NCBI GenBank assembly: GCA_964514385.1
Contig: CAZEQJ010000006.1
Coordinates: 66,031 to 130,030, forward strand
Length of the DNA: 64,000 bases
From: CAZEQJ01 sp964514385
Lineage (GTDB): Bacteria; Bacteroidota; Bacteroidia; Cytophagales; Cyclobacteriaceae
Direction of reading: 5' to 3'
The translations under genes were made by a program, and so were the position numbers. Of this stretch, positions 47,072 through 56,900 are shown piece after piece; positions within the stretch are counted from its first letter, which is position 1, and the number at the start of each line of letters is the position of its first letter. A model generated the notes under the pieces. That model saw only the letters and a program-made list of their open reading frames with translations, did not search any database and had not been told where the DNA came from.

Positions 47072-49021
47072 CTACTCTATCATCTTTGCAACGGCCACAA
47101 ACCCTCCACGTCGCAACATGTGCACTTCAATGGCAGAGGTATTGTCCATAACATCATATGTAGTATGAAGCCTGGTATCGTGCTCCCCATCGGCTATCAG
47201 CATTACCCTGTATTTTTTTCCTTCCTGAAGAAAATCCAGTGCTAACGTCTGATTTTTTGTTTTATCCTCGCCATTGATACCAGCGATATACCATGTATTT
47301 CCTTTTTGTCTTGCCATAACCACATCCTGGCCGGGATAGCCACTCAAAAATCGGGTATCGTCCCATACGGTAGGCAGTTTCTGCAATAATTCGCGTGCTT
47401 CGAATGGTAACTGGTCATATCCATCGGGCCGGTCCGCCAAATGCTGAAGGGCAGATTCAAATAATATGCCCAGAGCCAGCTCATGGCCATATGAGGTAAT
47501 ATGAGGGTGTTGAGAATTAGTAAACGTAACCGGTGTATAGTCCATTGACCCTACCACATTTCTGGTAAAAGGTAAAATGGTATTATGCGTCGGGGCTTCG
47601 TAGGTAAAATCAGGAACATTATTATACCATTCTGCTCCACGAACACCTTCGTATGTCATCAAATTAGGATAGGTCCGCTGCCATCCCCGGGGTACCAGGC
47701 AGCCATGAAAATAGACCATGATTTCAAATTCTGCGGCATCCTCAATGATATCAAGGTAGTAGTTGATCATGTCCTGCTTTTCACTTTCAAAAAAATCAAC
47801 TTTCACTCCTACAATCCCTCGCCGGTTAAGTTTTTTAAACTCCTCCACCCGGTTTTCATGGGTAAGCATGCGGTCTTTAGGTGTAGCCCCTACCCAGTTG
47901 TGTTCTCCACCGGAATTATACCAAATCAGCGGTTTTATGCCTTTCGAGTGAATATAGTCTAACGCATCATCCAGGTTACCTCCATTTGCCATCGCATCCC
48001 ACTCCCAGTCAAGTAAGGTATATGGCCATTTCATACGAACCGCGAGATCCGTAAACTCTCTGACCACCTGGAAATCTTTTGTGCCATGATTATTCGACCA
48101 GTAATTCCAGGAAACCAGCCCGGGTTTGATCCAATCTGTATCTGAGATAACCGATGGTGATGATACATCATCAACCAATGTCGACTCCACGATATCTGCC
48201 AGACTTCCCATGATAATGACGCGCCACGGCGATTTCCATGGCAGTGTAATTACAGGCTCTGGCTCCCCAACACCCCGGCCATTCCAGTCGTCAGGAAATA
48301 TAAGCTTGTACTGATCCTTATCTGCGTAATTGGTAAGCTTGGTACCGCAATAAGATCTGCCTAAATCCGCTTCGTGCAATAAATAGAAACAAGCACTATC
48401 CGGGGACTGAAATAATGCGGGATAAGCCCAATCTTTCTGTTCATTGGCGATAACTGATTTACGATAATAACCTTCATTTGCCGGGTTGAATTTTTGCAGC
48501 CACCTCCTTGTACTATCCGGAATAGTATAGGCGGTTACCTCATCTGTAATGGTATGCTGCCCCACCTTTTCAGGAAATTCATACCTGAAGACCATTCCAT
48601 CACTGTAAGCCCGGATAATAATATTTAGCCTGGATTTATTTTTATTCTGAAAAGTGGCCACAATTTCTGATGCCTGATTGGTTGGGTGTGACCTTTTACC
48701 GTAAAGGGCATCATAATCATCTGTAATGGTTACTGGCTTGCTTACTTTTACCAGCTTTAGGTCGCTGGAAAAATCAGCATCATTTCTTACAAGTCCCAGA
48801 TCAATTTTTGGAATAACTGTTGTTAGTTTTCCTGTATGCTGATAACTAAGCTTCAAAAACCAGGAAGTGAATTCTTCCGGATTTTCACCAAAGAGTTCCA
48901 CCTGAATCCTATCATTAGGGGACCGCAAGCTGACTTCCTGGGCAGAAAGACCAGGCGTCAATGACATCATCAAAAATGATAGCAGGTTAATCGTCAGTAT
49001 GCGATGAATAAAAACCTCCAT
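47072..49021 (-). CDS. GH97 glycosidase, probably retaining alpha-galactosidase (copy 2)
   Basis: The 649-residue protein has a signal peptide (SLTPGLSAQEV). Three-domain GH97 architecture is seen, with barrel motifs YTLLDWEWD, KPLIWYNSGG and GVKVDFFESEKQ (Asp about residue 408, the retaining nucleophile position). It shares the fold and VDFF motif with copy 1 at 37890 but is clearly diverged, so the two may cut different linkages or positions. A 92-base gap without clear signals separates it from the second GH31 gene. Periplasmic location is expected. Confidence 0.9.
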   Translation of the reverse strand: MEVFIHRILTINLLSFLMMSLTPGLSAQEVSLRSPNDRIQVELFGENPEEFTSWFLKLSYQHTGKLTTVIPKIDLGLVRNDADFSSDLKLVKVSKPVTITDDYDALYGKRSHPTNQASEIVATFQNKNKSRLNIIIRAYSDGMVFRYEFPEKVGQHTITDEVTAYTIPDSTRRWLQKFNPANEGYYRKSVIANEQKDWAYPALFQSPDSACFYLLHEADLGRSYCGTKLTNYADKDQYKLIFPDDWNGRGVGEPEPVITLPWKSPWRVIIMGSLADIVESTLVDDVSSPSVISDTDWIKPGLVSWNYWSNNHGTKDFQVVREFTDLAVRMKWPYTLLDWEWDAMANGGNLDDALDYIHSKGIKPLIWYNSGGEHNWVGATPKDRMLTHENRVEEFKKLNRRGIVGVKVDFFESEKQDMINYYLDIIEDAAEFEIMVYFHGCLVPRGWQRTYPNLMTYEGVRGAEWYNNVPDFTYEAPTHNTILPFTRNVVGSMDYTPVTFTNSQHPHITSYGHELALGILFESALQHLADRPDGYDQLPFEARELLQKLPTVWDDTRFLSGYPGQDVVMARQKGNTWYIAGINGEDKTKNQTLALDFLQEGKKYRVMLIADGEHDTRLHTTYDVMDNTSAIEVHMLRRGGFVAVAKMIE

Positions 49022-49076
49022 TTTTTAATTTACCATCCATGAGAATTATAAAAAACTCAAGGTATAATTATCTTTA

Positions 49077-51677
49077 TCAGTTGATTTTAATTTGCACCGT
49101 GCTCAGGTCCTCCGGGGCAGAGCTATTACCATAGTAAATATTATATACGCCAGGGGCAGTAGTCATCGTTTCCTGATCACGATCATAAAACTCAAATGCC
49201 TTTGCGGTTAATGCTAATTCTACATCCTCCTTGTCCCCTGCTTTCAGCTCAACCCGCTGAAATGCCCGTAATGTTTTAATCGGGCCATCTGTATCGCCCT
49301 CCTTTTTAACATAGACCTGAATCACTTCAGTGCCATCATAATCACCAACATTGGCAACAGGAATAGTTATAGTCAACTTATCGTTTACCCCCATTTCTGT
49401 AGCATTCAGCTGCGCCTGACCGATATCAAATCGGGTATAGCTTAATCCATAACCGAAAGGAAAGAGGGCATCGTCCATAAAGCGGTACGTTTTTCCTTTC
49501 ATGCTGTAATCCTCAAAATCACCTAATTGATCGGAGTTTTTATAAAACGTGACCGATAGCTTTCCCGACGGATTATAGTCGCCAAACAAGACATCAGCAA
49601 CGGCCTGTCCGCCTGACTCACCGCCATACCATGCCTGCAGTATGGCTTCACAGTTTTTAGTCTCCGGAGTAAGCGCAATTGCGGAACCTGAACAATTGAC
49701 GAATATTACCTTTTTACCCGCTTTCTTTAAAGCTTCCAGACATCTTCGCTGCACAGATGGGAGTTCAATGTTGGTTCGGTCACCTCCTTTAAACCCGGGA
49801 TAGGAAACCGGCATCTCTTCACCTTCCAGTAATCCTGATAACCCTCCTACATAAATCACGGTCTCTACGCCATTGAGCTTTGCAATCAATTGTGTGAAAT
49901 CAATATCCACTTCCTTACCAAAATTAAATTCGATATTAGCTTGCCAGTTATTAAGCTGTGCAAAGCGAATCTCGATAGTATATTCTTTGCCTGCTTCAAA
50001 AAAGTAAGGGATTCTGGATGGAAGCGTTCGCCAGTTATTATACCTGACAAGCGATGAGTCATTTACAAATAGCTCAAAATAACCGGTGGCACCTACCTTA
50101 AAGACCAGTTCTTCTGACAGGGTTGGCTGGAATACTGTTTCATATCTGGCAGAAAAACCCTCGAGCATGACTCCTGAAGCAAACTCATGCTGACCTGCTG
50201 TAGTAAGCTTAATCGGATTGGTGATTTGGGTGCTGATCACAGGTTCGCCTTCTCTGTCACTATTGTTCCAGTAGATAGCTTTGATCCCCTGCGACCCTTC
50301 GGCACGAAGTTGTGAAAAATAACTCTCTGTAACTTTATCTTCGACGAGATCGACGGCCTTGTCATAAATGATATTTTCTTCTGCTATTTTCGATTTAATA
50401 CCGTCGAGTATGGTGATTGTACGCACGGGAGTACCATTATAATTTCCCCATAGCATGGGCTCATTATCTGCGTTAGGGCCAATCACAGCAATTTTATCCA
50501 GGCTTTTACTCAGTGGCAGAATATCGTTGTTATTCTGCAGTAACGTCATCGATTTTCTGGACATCTCCAGGGCCAGGTTTCTATGTTTTTCGTTATTCAG
50601 AACAGATGGTGGAATCTGTGTGTACGGCACCAATTCGTCCGGATCCATTTCTCCTAGTTCAAACCGTCCGATAAGAACTCTTCTTAACCGAATATCGACA
50701 TCCTCTTCTTTTATAAGCCCCCTTTCTACCGCTTCGGGTATCAATTTATAATGATGATTATTCCACTGACATTCAAGATCGGTTCCTGCGTTTACACCTT
50801 TTGCCACGGCATGTATAGCGTCTTCTGATACATTATGAGAGGTAAAGAAATCCTGAATCGCTCCGCAATCAGATACAACAAGGTGTTCAAACCCCCATTG
50901 CTCCCGTAAAATCTCCTGCAAAAGCTTATCGCTGCCACAACAAGGCTCGCCTTCAAACCTTTGATAGGCACACATGACCTGCCTTACATTAGCTTCCGTC
51001 ACCAGTGATTTAAAAGCAGGCAGATAGGTTTCCCAGAGATCCCGTGGGTCAACATTTTCCAGATTTAATTCATGTCTGCTCCATTCGGGGCCGGAATGAA
51101 CAGCATAATGCTTGGCGCATGCCAGTAGCTTCCGGTATTTAGCATCTTCCGGGCCCTGTAATCCTTTGACCACCTGCACACCCATTCGTGAAGTAAGGTA
51201 AGGGTCTTCCCCATATGTTTCCTGCCCCCTGCCCCATCGCGGGTCACGGAAAATGTTCACATTAGGCGTCCATACAGATAGACTAAGAAAGCGCTTGTTT
51301 TCATTGCCTGCAGCAATCCACTCATTGTATTTAGCTCTGCCCTCATCTGATACGGCATCAAAAATCTGATATACCAGCTCATCATCAAATGAGGCAGCCA
51401 TGCCAACCGGTTGAGGAAATACAGTGACATTGTCATTGTTTGCATAGCCATGTAACGCTTCACTCCACCAATTAAACTTTTTGATTCCCAACCGCGGAAT
51501 TGCCTCAGAAACATCGCACATTAATGCCGCCTTTTCTTCAAGAGTCATTCGGGACAATAAATCATCGGCACGCTCCCCGAAAGAAAGATTGGTGTTTTGA
51601 TAGGCAGGCTGCTTTTCACAACTACTCAGAACGATCAAAAAAATGATAGTGCTAAAAAATAGTATAATTCGATTCAT
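49077..51677 (-). CDS. GH3 beta-xylosidase lipoprotein with PA14 domain
   Basis: The 866-residue protein has a lipoprotein signal (IVLSSCEKQ). The GH3 N-terminal barrel carries the xylosidase-type start EEKAALMCDVSEAIPRLGI, KHYAVHSGPEWSRHELN and the nucleophile Asp in VVSDCGAIQDF (about 270). A PA14-like insert (about 480-600, around GATGYFELFVNDSSLV) lies within the alpha/beta sandwich, followed by the fibronectin-III-like C-terminal domain (YGLSYTRFDIGQAQL onward). The domain order matches bacterial beta-xylosidases that release xylose from xylo-oligosaccharides. It lies seven bases after the GH43-CBM6 gene. Confidence 0.93.
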   Translation of the reverse strand: MNRIILFFSTIIFLIVLSSCEKQPAYQNTNLSFGERADDLLSRMTLEEKAALMCDVSEAIPRLGIKKFNWWSEALHGYANNDNVTVFPQPVGMAASFDDELVYQIFDAVSDEGRAKYNEWIAAGNENKRFLSLSVWTPNVNIFRDPRWGRGQETYGEDPYLTSRMGVQVVKGLQGPEDAKYRKLLACAKHYAVHSGPEWSRHELNLENVDPRDLWETYLPAFKSLVTEANVRQVMCAYQRFEGEPCCGSDKLLQEILREQWGFEHLVVSDCGAIQDFFTSHNVSEDAIHAVAKGVNAGTDLECQWNNHHYKLIPEAVERGLIKEEDVDIRLRRVLIGRFELGEMDPDELVPYTQIPPSVLNNEKHRNLALEMSRKSMTLLQNNNDILPLSKSLDKIAVIGPNADNEPMLWGNYNGTPVRTITILDGIKSKIAEENIIYDKAVDLVEDKVTESYFSQLRAEGSQGIKAIYWNNSDREGEPVISTQITNPIKLTTAGQHEFASGVMLEGFSARYETVFQPTLSEELVFKVGATGYFELFVNDSSLVRYNNWRTLPSRIPYFFEAGKEYTIEIRFAQLNNWQANIEFNFGKEVDIDFTQLIAKLNGVETVIYVGGLSGLLEGEEMPVSYPGFKGGDRTNIELPSVQRRCLEALKKAGKKVIFVNCSGSAIALTPETKNCEAILQAWYGGESGGQAVADVLFGDYNPSGKLSVTFYKNSDQLGDFEDYSMKGKTYRFMDDALFPFGYGLSYTRFDIGQAQLNATEMGVNDKLTITIPVANVGDYDGTEVIQVYVKKEGDTDGPIKTLRAFQRVELKAGDKEDVELALTAKAFEFYDRDQETMTTAPGVYNIYYGNSSAPEDLSTVQIKIN

Positions 51678-51684
51678 TTTAGAT

Positions 51685-53034
51685 TTATTTAAGCTTCCAC
51701 TTATTCAGGTTCAGCGTTTGTCCGGCTTCCAGATCAAATACAAAATAAAGATCATGCACCCCTCTTATTTTTTTAAAAGAAGCTTCCACATTTTTCCAAG
51801 TCGTTGCGCCTCCCGTATTGTCAACATCAACGGTTAATAATGGCTCCCCTGTCATCGAACCTTTGTATACATGGATTTTACCGCCAGTTGGGGACGCCAC
51901 GTTGAGTACAATAGATTTCCTGCCCTCTCCAAAGTCGACAGCCCGTACTTTAACATAGTCGCCCTTATGGGCATCTGTAATATAAAGCTGATCGCCATCT
52001 GATGCTGTTTCCAATCCTTCTTCCCAGGCAATGGTTTCTGCCTCTACCCAACCGGATGCATCAAGGCTGCCAACAGGACCAACTCCCTGCCATGTAGGCT
52101 GAATAACGGGTATAGAACCATCCGCATTAAACTTCAATTCGTCCACACAAACCGACCGGTTAAAGCCACCACCACCCGGTAAGCCGGTATTATGATAAAA
52201 AAGATAGGTACTACCCTTATAGTCAACCAGACCCGGATGGTTGGTAAATGCACCTTTATCCTTGATAATATGCATGATGGTATCCTGGTACGTCCACGGA
52301 CCTGTTGCAGATGGTCCTGTAGAATAAGCTAAATGTTCCGGAACACCACCGGCCGGATAGAGCATGTAATAGGTCTGGTCTCTTTTGTATAACCACGGAC
52401 CTTCCTCATATTGCGTATTTCTCCGGTCATCTCCCTTCCGAACACCAAAAGCTTCATGAGTCAGCGGTACACGAACGACACCCACACTTTCATCATAAGA
52501 GATCATATCCTCATTAAGTTTCACATACCACAGGTCGGGGTTTCCCCAGTATAAATAGGCCTGTCCATCATCGTCGATAAAAACAGTGGGATCTATGTCA
52601 CCCCAGTTCGCTGAAATGAAAGGTTGATCCGATACCGGTTTAAAAGGCCCTGTCGCCTTATCGGATACCGCCACGCCTATAGCCATCTGTTTTTTTTCTT
52701 TGTGGTGCGCGCATATATAAAAATAAAACTTGCCATTGCGGTAAATACACTGTGCAGCCCATGCGTCTTTATCTGCCCATGGAAAATCATCAAGTGAAAG
52801 CGCTACATCGTAATGCGTCCAGTTTACCATATCCGTAGTAGAGAAGACACGCCAGTCTTTCATGGTAAACCAGGTTGAACTATCTTCATCATGGGTGGTA
52901 TACAAAAAAAGTGTGTCATTATGTACCAGAGGCGCAGGGTCAGCAGTGAATATGGTCTGGATTATTGGGTTTTGAGCCTTTCCCGCAATGCTGGCTGCAA
53001 TTAGAATCAGCACATAAATACCTCTACTGTTCAT
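51685..53034 (-). CDS. GH43 arabinofuranosidase/xylosidase with C-terminal CBM6
   Basis: The 449-residue protein has a signal peptide (IAASIAGKAQNP). The GH43 propeller (about 25-310) keeps all three acids: base in FTADPAPLVHND, modulator in DIDPTVFIDDDG, and acid Glu in YEEGPWLYKRD. A CBM6-like domain follows (about 325-449; GWVEAETIAWEEGLETA and VRAVDFGEGRKSIVLNVAS). This arrangement is typical of arabinoxylan arabinofuranohydrolases, though some relatives are xylosidases. It is four bases downstream of the GH5 gene and seven bases upstream of GH3, so co-transcription is clear. Confidence 0.9.
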   Translation of the reverse strand: MNSRGIYVLILIAASIAGKAQNPIIQTIFTADPAPLVHNDTLFLYTTHDEDSSTWFTMKDWRVFSTTDMVNWTHYDVALSLDDFPWADKDAWAAQCIYRNGKFYFYICAHHKEKKQMAIGVAVSDKATGPFKPVSDQPFISANWGDIDPTVFIDDDGQAYLYWGNPDLWYVKLNEDMISYDESVGVVRVPLTHEAFGVRKGDDRRNTQYEEGPWLYKRDQTYYMLYPAGGVPEHLAYSTGPSATGPWTYQDTIMHIIKDKGAFTNHPGLVDYKGSTYLFYHNTGLPGGGGFNRSVCVDELKFNADGSIPVIQPTWQGVGPVGSLDASGWVEAETIAWEEGLETASDGDQLYITDAHKGDYVKVRAVDFGEGRKSIVLNVASPTGGKIHVYKGSMTGEPLLTVDVDNTGGATTWKNVEASFKKIRGVHDLYFVFDLEAGQTLNLNKWKLK

Positions 53035-53038
53035 AGGT

Positions 53039-56000
53039 CTATTTCAAAATTTTGGTGGAAATTATGGTGCCATTTTCAAGTAGTTGCTGAACAATGATCA
53101 CACCTTTATAATTTGCTGTTGAAGTCAGCCTGCGGCCATCCGCAGCAAAATAATATTCTGCAATCACTTTTAATTTTTCGTTTTCTATACTCAGTACCTG
53201 TCCTACACTACCTGAAAGGTTTATGATTACGTCATTTATTCCGTTTGATGAAATGACCAGTTGCTCTTCATAGATATTTTCTTCCAATCCAGCCTTTAGC
53301 CGTACAAATACTTGTCGAGCCAGGGTGCCGGTGTTATTAGGGAAAAGCAACTCGGATTGATATCCGCTTGAAAAGAATAATGATACTTCAAAGCTTTCCG
53401 GTGCTGACACTACGACATCATCGCTTAATCCGTTGGCTTCAATGGTAAACGATTTATTGGCTGAAGGACCATTGCCGAAATAATTCAGTCCGGTAATCTC
53501 ATACGTAGACGGTATGATTTCAGGCACAGAAAACACTTCTCCCCTTAGCCTGATATTATTATCAAATACCCCCTGCGATGTTAAGGAAAGCTCCGCTTCG
53601 TAAATACCAGGGTTTAACCCCGACTTCAGGCGGATAAATATTTTGACACCCTCACTAAGGGCTGTATTTCGATCAACAGTTAGCTGAGTGCCATAACCGG
53701 TGAGGCTATCCGTAGATATTTCATAATTATCCGGCGCGGTAATATTTATATCATTGGTTAATAAATAACCCGAAACAAAGGCCGATACCGGAAGCGAGGG
53801 CCCTTCATTTTTATTGTATGCAAATCCTTCAATATCAAATATTTCGGTTTGCTCATTATTCTTCACATAGATAGAAGGCGGGTCATATTCGTTTGAATTG
53901 GACAAAAATATGGTATCAATGACAAATGGGTTACTTCCGTTTGACCAGAAACCTGCGATATACACATGCTCAGGATCTAACCTTGATCCATCATCTTTCT
54001 GCAGATTTCTTAGATTCACAACGGCCTCGCCATTACTAAACGTCGNNNNNNNNNNGGCGATGTCACTCGTGCGTACTTTCGATACACGCAAACAGACGGA
54101 AGTCGATATTTGCGTTGTTAGCACTGCCCAGCCTGACAACGATGTATTTATAATCAGACAGGTCGATACCATCATATTCCCAGCCGGCAAACCCAAATTG
54201 TCCGGTTTGAATGGTTTTGGTCTGTTCGTCAAATGAGCCATTCTCCCAAATGTCGGGGTTAAACAGATTAGACTTCAGCGGAAATGCTGTGGAATTAATG
54301 TGTAAGGTATCCTGACTCTGTCCACCTAAAGGGCCCTGATAGCTTAGCGTTACCGTGGCATTTCCATCCTTTAACGCCACTATATCGCCCCTCCAGGACA
54401 TGTTTATTACATCCGGGTTCAGGTTTGTGAATTCAACCTGATCGCCCACATCTTCGGTCTGTCCATCTTGAAATTCTGCCAGGATACTGAGATCATAGGT
54501 GCTGCTGGTTTGAACGGTGATCGTATTCCCACCTTCTATCAGCAATCTCTTCAGAGTTAACGATTCCCTGGTATATGGCTCAAAATCATCTGCATAAAAT
54601 TGATCCTCACCAAACGTACTTTCAGTAGAGAACCAGTCAATATCTACAAATCCGCCCACATCTTCGGTTGCAAATATAAAGACACCAAATTTACTACCTG
54701 CAGCTGTCTGATCGTACAGGGGTATGGCCTGCGCGGCGAGCTGATAGTTTTCATTATCAAGGCTGTAGTGCAGATCAAAAGTATTTGTAGTGGTGTTGAC
54801 AATGCTTCTAAAGTAAATTTCACTTCCATTAAGATTACTCACACTATCGGTCTGGCTGCCATCGAAATATACAATATGCGATTCGCCAGCCACTTTGCGA
54901 ACACCAATAAATTTATGGGCAGGGTCAGCTTCATAAACTGATAATCCTGCTACATCCCCATTCTTAAGGTTATCCAGTTCCAATCGAACTGTCGCGTAGA
55001 TGGATGCTTCATCCGGCATTGACAGCATGCGCTGACTTAGTACATTATCTATTTCATGTATACCATTAACGACCTGGCTGGTTTTGAGTCGTAAAAACCC
55101 TGCCCGATCTACCAGCGACCACGCCGATGTATCGGTGTCGCCCTTCCAGAACCATTGCGGTTTCATGATATAATCTCTGAACACATCATTGGTAGTGATG
55201 TAGGAAGGAATATACTCCCTGTTTATTTGAGGTTTATTAATTCCGCTTCCATTGAAAAGAGATTCATCGGGCTGGGGGTCGCCCGTATCCATATTCACCG
55301 GAATCAGCTGCGGAAAATCCCCTAGCGCACCCTGATCAGTACTTTTGACTGTCCACCATTCACCAGAAGCCAATTCGACCATGCTACCACCCTCCGGTGA
55401 TCCTTCATTGATATAAATGATATTCTCCAGTGGCAATTCATCATATGCCACGTCACTGTAAGACCAGCTAACCAGGTCTTTTGATTCCAGTATAGTCGCT
55501 GACGGGAAATGTAAATTATTGGTAGAGATTAAGTAAAATGTATTGTCCCTGCGAAGCAGTTCAGGATTTTGAAAGTCTCCCCGTATAATGGGATTAGAAA
55601 ACGTACCGTCACCATTATCAGCTGTTGCAGTGAATTGATATTCCGGGCGCGGGAAATTTTCTTTTGCATACTCCTGATACCAATGGAAAATGGGCCACGG
55701 ACATGCCTCAGGGTCGTTTAAAAAAGTATACTCCTCCCCGTCTGCCGGCGGTACGCTATCAAATTGTGCCAGTAAATGTGGCTCTGTGAAGAGTAGCCAG
55801 CTTACATTGCCTTCGTCATCTACTATTTTTTTGAAATTGGCTCCAAAACCTTCACCACCGGCAGTCCCGGTAATTCCGGTACCCCAGGAACTTTCATATT
55901 CTTCGGGCGCCCAATCCATTTCTGTCACCACAATCGGTGCAAACTCAGCAACAGGAGCAACCTGATTATCCCAGCCTCGCTGAAACGGTTCGTAACCGCT

Positions 56001-56810
56001 GCCGCTGTTAAACCATCCGGGATACACATGTACTGCATACCCTATATTTTCCCCTTCAATCGGATTTACGGCAAAGCCCTGATAAAGCGACTGGTAGCCC
56101 AGTCCGGGTATCCAGAGGATGTTATCGGCATAATGCCTGATCGTATCTACGATCTCCTGAAAATAGATTTTCAGGTTGTCAAAATGGCCCTGTGAACTGG
56201 CGCCATATGTACCATCTGTGCCCAATATATCGATGGGCTCATTGGCCAGCTCATACATCACATTTGGATGATTTTTTAGTCTTGGGTGTTGTGCCACCCG
56301 ACCCCATACTTTTAAAAGGAATTCTTGGTACACTCCTCCTACCTCTATCCTTTCAGGCGCGACCCCCGGAGGTCTGAGGATCACATATAAGCCTTTTGAG
56401 ACGGCATATTCTGTCATCGGAACAAATACCTCATCCAGATATTGAATAAAGCGCTGCTCATTGAAGCATTCTTCCCCTTCATATCGACCTTCACAACCCG
56501 GCGTGCTTGACCAGTAAGGATCCATGTGCATCCTCACAAAATTCATATCCCATCCTGCTTCTAAAATTTCATCTATTATCCGTTGATTATAGTTTAGACA
56601 GCCTTCTACATCATAGTTTGTCCATTGTGTACCCCGTTCATTAAACCACGGCGAGAAAGTTTGAGCATATCCGTGCAACAACACAATATTACCATGTGTA
56701 TCTCTCAGATGCCTTCCCTCAACATGCAGCCGTGGCAGATCCTGAGCTTTCGCAAATACCTGCAATAAAAGGAAGAAAAAGAAGCTTATGTGGTAAATGT
56801 GTTTTTGCAT
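53039..56810 (-). CDS. GH5 multimodular secreted enzyme with decayed GH43 module and T9SS-like tail (split by gap)
   Basis: One long gene is cut by ten N at 54046-54055. Modules in order: signal peptide (QVFAKAQDL); GH5 (about 25-370) with acid/base Glu in YELANEPIDI and nucleophile in VVTEMDWAP; a GH43-derived module (about 398-726) that retains NGDGTFSNPIIRGDF and the concanavalin-A-like C-terminal part but lacks the middle blades; a BIG2-like domain; a jelly-roll binding domain spanning the gap (NGEAVVNL, YIAGFWSNG); two Ig-like repeats; and a C-terminal sorting-like tail. Before the gap the frame runs into a TGA at 54063, probably a contig-end artefact. It likely attacks the xylan or another hemicellulose backbone outside the cell. 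Linkage specificity is unknown. Confidence 0.82.
54046..54055. other. Assembly gap (10 N) inside the GH5 gene
   Basis: Ten N interrupt the jelly-roll module. The upstream half ends at a TGA (54063-54065) while the other frame, which also continues across the N run, carries the rest of the domain. An indel or misjoin close to the gap is therefore likely. Confidence 0.85.
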
Positions 56811-56830
56811 AGATGTGGTTTTTATAATTA

Positions 56831-56861
56831 AGAAGAAGCCTTTCAGGGAAAAGCTTCTTCT
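56831..56861 (-). terminator. Hairpin between GH43 and GH5 genes, possible attenuator
   Basis: A perfect 9-bp inverted repeat AGAAGAAGC/GCTTCTTCT with a 13-base loop lies in the 90-base gap upstream of the GH5 gene. On the minus strand the following tract (TAATTATAAAA) is only weakly T-rich, so it may be an mRNA-processing or stability hairpin instead. Confidence 0.4.
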
Positions 56862-56900
56862 ATTGTTTTGAGTTAAGGTATTTTAAGAACGCCGAACCGG

